Assembly (NCBI GenBank): GCA_022560365.1
Contig: JADFTG010000006.1
Span: 1-14,092 of the forward strand
Length of the DNA stretch: 14,092 nt
Source of the DNA: Chloroflexota bacterium
Lineage (GTDB): Bacteria > Chloroflexota > Dehalococcoidia > SM23-28-2 > RBG-16-64-32
Direction of reading: 5' to 3'
Shown: positions 1 to 6,489 of the stretch, piece after piece
Numbering within the stretch: the first letter of the stretch is position 1
Layout: every line of letters begins with the position of its first letter
The notes under the pieces: generated by a model
The model's input: only the letters and a program-made list of their open reading frames with translations
The model's database searches: none
Told to the model about the DNA's origin: nothing
Program-made: the position numbers and the translations under genes

Positions 1-748
1 CAACCAGAGTCAGGTCCGGGTCGGCGTCGACGCCGACCCTTCGGGCAACACGGCCACGAGCATCTCGGACGTTCAGGACTGCCGCGAGGTGGGCCTCGAC
101 GACTCCTTCCAGATCGACGTCTTCGTTGAGGACGTCAGCAACCTGGATGGATTGCAGTTCAACCTGGTCTACAACCCGGATGTCGTCAACGTCGTGGGCC
201 TCGAGGTCGACAGCGAAAACACGTTTCTCGCATCCGGCTCCAGCGGCCCGCTCATCGATCTTTCGAATTTCGACGACCCGGTTGCCATGGAAGACACAGA
301 CGGGACGTTTGTCGTGGCTGTGGGTGACTTCGGGGACGCTGAGAGCGGCGAGGGTGTTCTCGCACGCATCAGCCTGCGCGCGATCGGAACCGGCCAGAGT
401 GACCTCGCACTCGCCAACCTCATCATCACCAGCCTCAATGCCCAGGGCACATCGTTACCAATCGAAGGGGTGATCATAACCAACGCTGCCGTCGCCGTTG
501 AAGCGAGCTGCGAGCCGCCGGAGCAACCGATCCCACCAACACCACCACCGCCTGCTGCCACGGACGCCGCGCCCGGCCTGAATGGGACGGCCGACGTCGA
601 CACCGACGAGCCGGGTGGCGGCACGAGCGGGAACGGCGATGACGGCAACGATTCAACCACCTGGATCGTCATCGGTATAGCGGCCGGCGCAGTGGCGCTG
701 ATCGCTGTCGGTGGCGCTATCGCCTGGCAGCGAGGAAAGCAGGACTAG
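1..748 (+). CDS. Membrane-anchored cohesin-domain protein, 5' end cut by window
   Basis: The reading frame is open from base 2, and the residues before the GTG at 89 (VGVDADPSGNTATS) match the same region of the next gene. The gene therefore begins upstream and the GTG is internal. About 248 residues are visible. Partial residues 27-170 form a cohesin-like beta-sandwich (DDSFQIDVFVEDVSNLDGLQF, then YNPDVVNVVGLEV, then GEGVLARISLRAIG). Cys27 and Cys170 flank the domain. A Pro-rich and then Gly/Asp-rich linker follows, then one transmembrane helix (about 221-242) and the short basic tail WQRGKQD. Cohesins bind dockerins; here the domain would face outside on a membrane anchor. It lacks the DxDxDG inserts of its two downstream paralogues. 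The next gene starts one base after the stop, so the two are probably one operon. Cohesin assignment is by pattern, not a profile search. Confidence 0.85.
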   Translation, partial: NQSQVRVGVDADPSGNTATSISDVQDCREVGLDDSFQIDVFVEDVSNLDGLQFNLVYNPDVVNVVGLEVDSENTFLASGSSGPLIDLSNFDDPVAMEDTDGTFVVAVGDFGDAESGEGVLARISLRAIGTGQSDLALANLIITSLNAQGTSLPIEGVIITNAAVAVEASCEPPEQPIPPTPPPPAATDAAPGLNGTADVDTDEPGGGTSGNGDDGNDSTTWIVIGIAAGAVALIAVGGAIAWQRGKQD

Positions 749-749
749 C

Positions 750-1502
750 ATGCGTCTGGCCCTTCTAGCCGCAACGGCGGCGATCTCCACAGCGGTGCTC
801 ATCCTTCTGAGCGTATCCTCTCCCGTTGGCGCCGACGATACGTCCATCGGCGTCGACGCCGACCCGACGGGGAACACCGCGACCGGACTCGGCACCATCG
901 ACTCGTGCGTCGAGGTCGCCACCGGCGACACGTTCCAGGTGGACATCTTTGTGCGCGACGTCACCGACCTCCTGGCCTGGTCCGCAGATTTGCAGACCGA
1001 TCCCGAGATCGTACAGATCGTGGATCGCGACGTGGAGCTGTTCCAGGCGGCCAACGAAGGCAGCAACGTCTTCGACGGGTCCCAACCGACGCCGGACGGC
1101 GACGGCTCCTATTCGTTGAGCGCGGTCGACACGGCCGACCCCGAATCGCCCGACAGCGGCTCGGGCATACTCGCTCGAGTGACTATCGAGGCGCTGGCGG
1201 CTGGCGTGAGCCCACTGGTGCTTGCCTTCAGTGACGTCGACGACGACGGGACGATAGACCGCGGTCCATTCCTGCGTGACGTCAACGCTGAGCCGATCGG
1301 GGACGACAACGGGGACACGTTCTTTGATGGCGACATCGACGACGCCCAGGTGGCCGTGGACACGCCTTGCCCGGTCGGAGGAGACGACGATGACCTGAGC
1401 GTCTGGGTGATCGTTGCCGTGGTGCTCGGTGCTGCCGCGGCGCTAGCCGCCATCGGCATCGCAGCGATCGTGCTGCGCGGCCGGCGCCCGTCCGCGGCCT
1501 GA
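750..1502 (+). CDS. Membrane-anchored cohesin-domain protein (complete)
   Basis: This is a 250-residue protein. I chose the ATG at 750 because it starts a clean signal peptide (MRLALLAATAAISTAVLILL, then SVSSPVGA) and has AGGA five bases upstream; an earlier in-frame start at 711 would lie inside the previous gene. Residues about 53-207 are a cohesin-like domain (GDTFQVDIFVRDVTDLLAW, DPEIVQIVDRDVELF, GILARVTIEALAAG), bounded by Cys53 and Cys207. Two acidic, EF-hand-like stretches are present near the domain's end: DVDDDGTIDRGPF (162-174) and DDNGDTFFDG (185-194). A transmembrane helix spans about 217-242 and is followed by the basic tail RGRRPSAA. It would display a dockerin-binding module on the outer face of the membrane. 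It is very close to the third cohesin protein (shared LFQ.ANEGS.VFD and PFLR.V). Binding partners are inferred, most likely the dockerins at 5473-8184. Confidence 0.87.
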   Translation: MRLALLAATAAISTAVLILLSVSSPVGADDTSIGVDADPTGNTATGLGTIDSCVEVATGDTFQVDIFVRDVTDLLAWSADLQTDPEIVQIVDRDVELFQAANEGSNVFDGSQPTPDGDGSYSLSAVDTADPESPDSGSGILARVTIEALAAGVSPLVLAFSDVDDDGTIDRGPFLRDVNAEPIGDDNGDTFFDGDIDDAQVAVDTPCPVGGDDDDLSVWVIVAVVLGAAAALAAIGIAAIVLRGRRPSAA

Positions 1503-1553
1503 GCGCAGCGCGATTCTAACCTTGCTTTAACCGAAGGGGCAGCGGACTCGCGC

Positions 1554-1559
1554 TATATT
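1554..1559 (+). promoter_or_regulatory. Possible -10 element (TATATT) upstream of third cohesin gene
   Basis: TATATT matches the -10 consensus at five of six positions and lies in the noncoding gap between the second and third cohesin genes. There is no -35 hexamer at 16-18 bases: the nearest candidate, TTGCTT at 1522, is 26 bases away. If it is used, the inverted repeat at 1617-1649 would sit in the transcript leader. Confidence 0.25.
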
Positions 1560-1616
1560 GGTTGTGATTATCAGAAGAAGCGGCACACACCTCCCAGACC
1601 TCTCGTTTTCAGCCCG

Positions 1617-1649
1617 CGCGAAGCTGGTCCGCGAAACACCGGCTTCGCG
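1617..1649 (+). terminator. 12-bp inverted repeat, terminator or leader hairpin
   Basis: CGCGAAGCTGGT (1617-1628) pairs with ACCGGCTTCGCG (1638-1649) across a 9-base loop, with a single U-G wobble. Only a loose T-rich tail follows (TTGTTACTTT). The position suits a terminator for the two-gene cohesin operon ending at 1502, about 115 bases upstream. It could instead be a structured leader of the third cohesin gene if transcription starts near 1565. Confidence 0.45.
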
Positions 1650-1697
1650 TTGTTACTTTGGGCGGAGGATCCGGCGCTGAACGATAGCGAAAAAACG

Positions 1698-2573
1698 ATG
1701 AGCCTGAACAACACCGGCACTGCCAGCGCCGTTCCGGCGCACGCTCATTTGAAGAGGCGCTGTCGGCGCTCGCTCCCGGGCTTGCGTCCGGCTCAGGCGA
1801 TCCTCGTCTCGCTCGCCCTCGTCACGGCCGCGGGGGTGCTGATGTTTGGCCTGGAAACGGTCGCCTCGCAGGAGCTTCCAGCCCTGCGCATTGACCCCAA
1901 CCCAGCGGCCAACGAAGCCACCCACGTCGAGAGGATCGAGAACTGTTTCTCGGCCAAGACGGGTGATGTGTTCGATGTGGACCTGGTCATTCAGGGCGTC
2001 GAGGAGCTGCTAGCGTGGGAGATCTACATCGACTACGACCCCTCCTTGCTCGAAATCGTCGGGCGCCGGGTCGACCTCTTCCAGGACGCCAACGAAGGCA
2101 GCGACGTCTTCGACGTTTCCGACGAGGTGCCGGGCACACAGAGCCCCTTTCGTCTCGCCGCCGCCGATGTTTCCGACCCACCGACCCCCGACTCGGGCTC
2201 AGGTGTTCTCGGCAGGATGACGTTCAGGGCGAAGGCGCCAGGCCTAACCACGATCGCCTTCAGCTCGATTGACATTGACGGAGACGGGGTGATCGACCGC
2301 GCACCGTTCCTGCGCAACGTCGCTGGCGATCCGATCGCGGATCTCGACGGCGACACCTTCTTCGACGGCGAGGCCACAGGCGCCCAGATCGCCGTAGACG
2401 AGCCCTGCGCCGACACAGGCTTTACCATCGGGGACCGCTCCGAGGGCGGCGAGTCCGTGGCTACCGGCGTCTGGATCGCGGCCGGAGTCGGTGCCGGGCT
2501 GCTGATGGTGCTCGGTGCGGGGGGCGCGATGGCCTGGCGGCGCCGCGACGCAGGGCCGGGTGCAGACAGCTAA
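1698..2573 (+). CDS. Membrane-anchored cohesin-domain protein (third paralogue)
   Basis: From the ATG at 1698 the protein is 291 residues. The N-terminus is long and basic (HLKRRCRRSLPGLR) and precedes a hydrophobic segment (about 34-51), so the signal may stay as a membrane anchor or be cleaved near VASQ. Residues about 83-237 are cohesin-like (GDVFDVDLVIQGVEELLAW, DPSLLEIVGRRVDLF, GVLGRMTFRAKAPG), flanked by Cys83 and Cys237. Acidic loops DIDGDGVIDRAPF (192-204) and DLDGDTFFDG (215-224) look calcium-binding. A second membrane helix (about 257-280) ends in WRRRDAG. The start is uncertain: the ATG has no Shine-Dalgarno, whereas GGAGG at 1664-1668 sits eight bases before an in-frame CTG at 1677, and a TTG at 1650 is also in frame. 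It is the nearest paralogue of the gene at 750-1502. Confidence 0.85.
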   Translation: MSLNNTGTASAVPAHAHLKRRCRRSLPGLRPAQAILVSLALVTAAGVLMFGLETVASQELPALRIDPNPAANEATHVERIENCFSAKTGDVFDVDLVIQGVEELLAWEIYIDYDPSLLEIVGRRVDLFQDANEGSDVFDVSDEVPGTQSPFRLAAADVSDPPTPDSGSGVLGRMTFRAKAPGLTTIAFSSIDIDGDGVIDRAPFLRNVAGDPIADLDGDTFFDGEATGAQIAVDEPCADTGFTIGDRSEGGESVATGVWIAAGVGAGLLMVLGAGGAMAWRRRDAGPGADS

Positions 2574-2600
2574 ATCTGTGCGCGTCTACTGATTCCTCGC

Positions 2601-2629
2601 TTGACACTCCATTAGGGCCGCATTATGAT
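2601..2629 (+). promoter_or_regulatory. Sigma70-type promoter of the first TSP3 gene
   Basis: TTGACA (2601-2606) and TATGAT (2624-2629) are separated by exactly 17 bases. The -35 is perfect and the -10 matches five of six. Transcription would start near 2636, giving a leader of about 43 bases that contains the Shine-Dalgarno TAGGAG (2665-2670), eight bases before the ATG at 2679. It begins 28 bases after the stop of the third cohesin gene. Confidence 0.8.
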
Positions 2630-2678
2630 CGCGCTTGACCTCAGCAACTAACACGAGACTGAACTAGGAGCCGCCCTG

Positions 2679-4274
2679 ATGATCGCCCAAATAATTCCTT
2701 TTCGTGCCGTACTTGGATTCGCGCTGGCCGCGGCGCTTGCCGCTGTCATCACTCTTCTTGCCACGCAGGACGGCACGCATGCGGCCTCATTTAACCCCAT
2801 AGCTACCATCTGCCTGGACGACCTGGCAACTGAGGACATAGATCCGCTCCTTCCTGGGCACGCGGGCGAGTGTGACGGTGACAACACTCCTGGCGCAAGC
2901 ACAGCTCTGACAGGCACTTTAACAATCAACGAACCTGACTCCAACTTCGGGGGACTCATCAGCTTCACTCCGCCGGAGTGGGGCGTGAAGCTAGACGCGG
3001 ATATCGTGGATGGAACCCAGGTCGCCGAGCTGAGGAGTCAGGCCGTCCTGGGCTTGCTAAACAATGCCTGCAGCAGTCGGATATTCGTCAATTTCCTGAT
3101 GCTGGACGCCACCACCAACCAGGCGCAGCAGGTGACCTTCGATGACCAGTTCGATCAAGTCGGTGGCATACCTCGCGGTGCGCTTGAGTACCCCGACTAC
3201 CTTACGCGCATCCTTGTAGCAGACACCGACGACCTCAGCACGACGCTCCAGCCGATCGCTCGCTACTACGGACAGACCAGCGTCTCGGGCGTGAACGTGT
3301 CTCTCAACTTCGTGCTCTTCGAGCCGGGAATCACGCTGAGGGGCACCCCACTCGCCGCCCAGCTCGGGTACCCGTCGGTGACGGTGTTGCAGGCCTTCGG
3401 AGACCCAAACGTCAGCTCTGTGCCAGGCGCGATCACGGACTTCTGCTCGCCCCTTAAGACGGCGACGAACACGTTCGCCAGCGTGCGCACGAACCCCGCC
3501 GCGGACGGCACGTACACCTACGTGACGTTCACCCAGGACCAGCGGGACGCCGATGGCGACGGCCACGAGAATAGCCTGGACTCCTGCCCCTTCACGCCGA
3601 ACCCTAACTGGGACCCCAGGGCCGACAAAGATGCGAACGGAGAAACTCCCGGCGACAGAGACTCTGACCGCATTCCGGACGAGTGCGACCCGCTCCCCGA
3701 CGACAAGGGTAACCCCGGCGTGGGCGCCTTCAACGACCACGACGGCGACACTTACCTGAACGCCCAGGACAACTGCCCCTTGATTGCCAACAGCTTGGGC
3801 GCTGCTACCTCACCCTTCGCCAATGAAGGCGACAACAACCAGGCGGACCGTGACAATGACGGTATAGGCGACTCCTGCGACCTGAACCCCGACACGCCCG
3901 ACGGCTTGCAAACGGTGAAGTGCTTCGCCGAAACCCTGACGATCGGCTCAGGCGGCACTCCCAGCATTGACCCGGACGCGATCAGGAACCTTCAGTCCTT
4001 CTCACCGTGCGGCACGGACCTCGGCATCAGCGATCCGTCCTCCGGGGAGACGCCAACCCCGGCCCCGGCCCCAGGCGACGGCGGCGGAACCGGCGGCGGA
4101 ACCGGCGGAAACGGCGGCATCGGCGGCGGACCCGACTCTGGTATCGGCAGCCTCTCGCCGGGAGCCTCGAGCTTCCCGGCCTGGGCGGCCGTCCTCGCCG
4201 CAGTGGCCATCGCCGGCATCCTCGGTGGGATCTACATGCTCCGAACCGGACCTGCTACCAACCGTCGCGAGTAG
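2679..4274 (+). CDS. TSP3-repeat surface protein with unrecognised N-terminal domain
   Basis: This 531-residue protein starts at an ATG with TAGGAG eight bases upstream. A signal peptide (about 1-36, ending THAA) leads into a domain of about 250 residues that I do not recognise; key stretches are FGGLISFTPPEWGVKLDADI (90-109), LGLLNNACSS and PGAITDFCSPL (249-259). Residues about 288-403 are thrombospondin type 3-like calcium repeats (DADGDGHENSLDSCPF, DHDGDTYLNAQDNCPL, DRDNDGIGDSCD). A Pro/Ala then Gly-rich linker (about 458-485) and one membrane helix (about 499-521) end in LRTGPATNRRE. It is thus an anchored, extracellular, calcium-binding protein. It has its own promoter and terminator and so is a single-gene unit. 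Its full-length paralogue is at 12519-13871. TSP3 repeats usually form rigid calcium-filled stalks; the role of the N-terminal domain is unknown. Confidence 0.88.
   Translation: MIAQIIPFRAVLGFALAAALAAVITLLATQDGTHAASFNPIATICLDDLATEDIDPLLPGHAGECDGDNTPGASTALTGTLTINEPDSNFGGLISFTPPEWGVKLDADIVDGTQVAELRSQAVLGLLNNACSSRIFVNFLMLDATTNQAQQVTFDDQFDQVGGIPRGALEYPDYLTRILVADTDDLSTTLQPIARYYGQTSVSGVNVSLNFVLFEPGITLRGTPLAAQLGYPSVTVLQAFGDPNVSSVPGAITDFCSPLKTATNTFASVRTNPAADGTYTYVTFTQDQRDADGDGHENSLDSCPFTPNPNWDPRADKDANGETPGDRDSDRIPDECDPLPDDKGNPGVGAFNDHDGDTYLNAQDNCPLIANSLGAATSPFANEGDNNQADRDNDGIGDSCDLNPDTPDGLQTVKCFAETLTIGSGGTPSIDPDAIRNLQSFSPCGTDLGISDPSSGETPTPAPAPGDGGGTGGGTGGNGGIGGGPDSGIGSLSPGASSFPAWAAVLAAVAIAGILGGIYMLRTGPATNRRE
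4078..4130 (+). repeat. Gly-rich low-complexity coding repeat
   Basis: Short direct repeats of GGCGGCGGAACC-like units encode the linker GGGTGGGTGGNGGIGGG just before the membrane helix of the first TSP3 protein. It is a flexible spacer and shows no sign of mobility. Confidence 0.7.
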
Positions 4275-4300
4275 CCCACCCAACGACAACCGAACGAACG

Positions 4301-4332
4301 GAAGGGGCCCCTCTTAGGGGCCCCTTCTTTGT
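4301..4332 (+). terminator. Rho-independent terminator of the first TSP3 gene
   Basis: A perfect 12-bp stem, GAAGGGGCCCCT (4301-4312) with AGGGGCCCCTTC (4316-4327), closes a 3-base loop and is followed by TTTGTTCTT. It lies 27 bases after the stop codon. It also faces the minus-strand lipoprotein gene ending at 4397, and may serve both directions, although the T tail is poorer on the minus strand. Confidence 0.9.
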
Positions 4333-4396
4333 TCTTCGCCAGCGATGGCAGGCGAACATGCCGGCGCGGCACATCCATTAGCGAACTCGATACGGA

Positions 4397-5125
4397 TCAG
4401 GGATCGCCGGCCGCGAACTCCGCAGTAAGGCGCTCGTGCATCAGCTGCGCCAACTGAACGAACTCTGTCGCGAAGAAGGTGCGGTCGCTGACGCCCTGCA
4501 CGACAACGTCGACCCGCAAGAACACCGCCACCTCCGCTACCAGAAACAGCACCTGGTTGTCCACTCTCAGCGACACCGGCTCCTCGGTCTCGAATCCGCT
4601 GGTGCGGATCCAGTATGCGTTCGGAGCGATCACCTGAGCGTCGATCTCGGTCACCTCCATGTCGGTGAGGGCTCCCGCGTTTCCAGCCTGGGCAGCGTCT
4701 AACTGGGCGCGCGCCTGGGCCACCCTGTCATCGAACCAGAAGCGCGCTCCCGCCGAATCGCCGAAAAGCGTCGCCTCCGCCTCGACGCCAACCGCCAGCC
4801 CCGGCGAGGCGTCCGGGCCGGGCACGAACACCGCCCGGTAGCCGAGGTTGCGCCCCCAGATCTCGAACCGGGACAGCTCGGTATTGGGGTTATCGGCCGC
4901 TTCGGCCGCCTCCTCGTTCGTCGTGAAGACTGATCCACCCGGCTGCAGACCGGCCGGGACGTCCTCCACGGTTAGCAATACCCGCTCAAGCAGCTCACGA
5001 CCCTCCTCATCAGTCGGTTCCGATGATCCGGAGCCGCACGCAGCCAGCAGGACCGCGACCGCGAGCGCCACGCCGAGGAGAAGCAAGAGCCTCAGTAGCC
5101 CCAGGGGGTGCCTCATCGCGCTCAT
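4397..5125 (-). CDS. Putative lipoprotein of unknown function
   Basis: From the ATG at 5125 this is a 242-residue protein (a second ATG at 5116 is equally possible). The N-terminus MSAMRHPLGLLRLLLLLGVA continues LAVAVLLAACGSGS, a typical signal with lipobox LLAAC; Cys30 would be lipidated. The frame stays open upstream to 5470, but that extension is Arg-rich, lacks a signal and would bury the lipobox, so I reject it. The mature part has no motif I know. It contains LLERVLLTVEDVPAGLQPGG (46-65), an acidic Ala/Glu patch, an Ala-rich probable helix (RVAQARAQLDAAQAGNAGAL, 134-153) and alternating hydrophobic strands near the end. That pattern could be a small alpha/beta substrate-binding or sensor domain. 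It stands alone on the minus strand, convergent with the TSP3 gene and divergent from the CAP gene. No clear Shine-Dalgarno was seen. Confidence 0.75.
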   Translation of the reverse strand: MSAMRHPLGLLRLLLLLGVALAVAVLLAACGSGSSEPTDEEGRELLERVLLTVEDVPAGLQPGGSVFTTNEEAAEAADNPNTELSRFEIWGRNLGYRAVFVPGPDASPGLAVGVEAEATLFGDSAGARFWFDDRVAQARAQLDAAQAGNAGALTDMEVTEIDAQVIAPNAYWIRTSGFETEEPVSLRVDNQVLFLVAEVAVFLRVDVVVQGVSDRTFFATEFVQLAQLMHERLTAEFAAGDP

Positions 5126-5188
5126 AGTCGAGACAAGTTTACCCGTCACCACCGCCTGCCGCACACGGCCGACAACCAGACAGCGATC

Positions 5189-5200
5189 TTGACACGTCAA
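5189..5200. promoter_or_regulatory. Small inverted repeat, possible operator
   Basis: TTGAC-AC-GTCAA is a 5-bp inverted repeat with a 2-base centre. TTGACA/TTGACG could also read as a -35 on either strand, but no good -10 follows at 16-18 bases. It lies in a divergent gap, where an operator would be expected, but it is short. Confidence 0.2.
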
Positions 5201-5416
5201 CCGAAGGAAAGCTGATCTCTGCCAGCCACACGGACACGGCGACGGAGAGCCTCCCGAAGCGCTTGCTGCTCGACGAGCTGCCCGTCGAGGGGGAGCCCTG
5301 TGGCGTGGACAGCGGCCGAAGTCGGCCCCGACCCCGTCTTCGAGGGCGAAGCTGTGAGTCCTCAGCCGTTGATCTCCACAGCGCGTATTACCAAGGCTAA
5401 ACCAACCCTTTGCCCC

Positions 5417-5434
5417 CGGAAGTAACGACTTCCG
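5417..5434 (+). promoter_or_regulatory. Small hairpin upstream of the CAP gene
   Basis: CGGAAGT and ACTTCCG form a 7-bp perfect stem around the 4-base loop AACG, about 40 bases before the CAP start codon. No T tract follows, so it is not a classic terminator. It could be a leader structure or a transcription factor site. Confidence 0.3.
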
Positions 5435-5472
5435 CGCATTTGATGTCTCCCTAAGTGAAGGGAGTTTCACCG

Positions 5473-6378
5473 GTGTTCATACGATTCGTTCTGGGTGGCG
5501 TCGTCATCGCCGCCGTGCTGGCTGGTGTCTCGCTGTCGGATACGCGCAGCGAGGGCGCTTCGGCTGCCGTTCAACTCGACCCGGAAGAGCAGGCGTTTAT
5601 GGAGCTACTCAACGACTACCGGGCCCAGAACGGTCTGGGGCCGATCGGCCTCGACTCGAACATCCAGAGCGCCACCGAGTGGATGAGCACGGACATGGGC
5701 GAGAACAACTACTTCAGCCACACGGACTCGCTCGGCCGCTCGCCCTGGGACCGGATGTGCGACTTTGGTTACTGCTACAACACCTGGAAGGGTGAGAACG
5801 TCGCCGCCGGCTACCAGACGGCCCAGGCCGTTTTCGACGCCTGGCGGGACTCGCCCGGGCACAACGCCAACATGCTGGGCGAAAACTACTTCGTGATGGG
5901 CATCGCCCTTGTTTACACGCCGGCGAGCGCGTTCGGCTACTACTGGACGAACGATTTCGGTGGCTACGTCGCCGAGCCGTCGCCGCCGCCCGCGCCGACC
6001 AACACACCCAGCCCGACACCACCACCCTCGCCTTCGGAATCGCCATCGCCTACGATTTCCCCTGCGCCGACTCCCACGGGAACGCCGATTGAGACGCCAG
6101 CACCTATCTTCGCGCGCGCCGACGTCAACTGCGACGCGGAGGTGACGGCGGCCGACGCCCTGTCACTTTTACGCTACGTGGGCGACCTGTCCGTCGACAC
6201 GCCGACGGGATGTCCTCCGATCGGAACGGACCTGAGCGGAGCGCAGCCCGCATCCGGGGTCGGCGCAGTCCAGGGCGACGTCGACTGCAACTTGCTCGTC
6301 GACGGGGCCGATGCGTTGACCATCCTGCTGAGCGCCGGCAATGTGGAGACGTCGGTACAACCGGCCTGCGAAGGCTAG
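5473..6378 (+). CDS. Secreted CAP/SCP-like protein with C-terminal dockerin
   Basis: I chose the GTG at 5473 because GAAGGGAG (5457-5464) ends eight bases upstream; an in-frame GTG at 5455 lies before that Shine-Dalgarno. The protein has 301 residues. An N-terminal hydrophobic segment (about 3-20) is a signal or anchor. Residues about 38-162 are a CAP (SCP/YkwD-type) domain: NDYRAQNGLGPIG, FSHTD (His83), GENVAAGY (Glu108), SPGHNANML (His130) and MGIA, so the cavity residues typical of the family are present. A Pro/Ser/Thr linker (168-212) leads to a dockerin with two calcium loops, DVNCDAEVTAAD (217-228) and DVDCNLLVDGAD (269-280), joined through GCPPIG. CAP proteins outside animals are often cell-wall or lipid-binding, and their activity is frequently unknown. 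The dockerin should tether it to a cohesin, plausibly those at the start of the window. The dockerin protease follows 111 bases downstream. Confidence 0.9.
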   Translation: MFIRFVLGGVVIAAVLAGVSLSDTRSEGASAAVQLDPEEQAFMELLNDYRAQNGLGPIGLDSNIQSATEWMSTDMGENNYFSHTDSLGRSPWDRMCDFGYCYNTWKGENVAAGYQTAQAVFDAWRDSPGHNANMLGENYFVMGIALVYTPASAFGYYWTNDFGGYVAEPSPPPAPTNTPSPTPPPSPSESPSPTISPAPTPTGTPIETPAPIFARADVNCDAEVTAADALSLLRYVGDLSVDTPTGCPPIGTDLSGAQPASGVGAVQGDVDCNLLVDGADALTILLSAGNVETSVQPACEG

Positions 6379-6489
6379 CGGTGATCCGCCTGATTCCGGC
6401 CGCGCGTAGTATTGGCGGATGGACACCTTTGGGCGACAATGATGTGCGAGGCCGCCTATGTACGCATATCTGATAGTGGCTGACGCGCC

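Larger units (their letters stand above)
5126..5472. other. Divergent intergenic region with no supported gene
   Basis: About 350 bases separate the divergent lipoprotein and CAP genes. Open frames here are Arg/Ser-rich shadows without signals or Shine-Dalgarno. It holds a small palindrome (5189-5200), a 7-bp hairpin (5417-5434) and the Shine-Dalgarno of the CAP gene. I found no convincing -35/-10 pair in either direction. Confidence 0.6.

Noticed and set aside
89-91. GTG as the start of the first cohesin gene
   Set aside because: The frame continues upstream to the window edge with residues conserved in the paralogue, including the first of the two flanking cysteines; a start here would leave no signal peptide.
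3057-3740. 227-residue open frame on the minus strand
   Set aside because: It is antisense to the TSP3 gene and composed of Val/Arg/Gly-rich sequence with no signal or Shine-Dalgarno.
5126-5470. N-terminal extension of the minus-strand lipoprotein
   Set aside because: The extra 115 residues are Arg/Ser-rich, would place the lipobox in the middle of the protein and would overlap the CAP gene's Shine-Dalgarno region.
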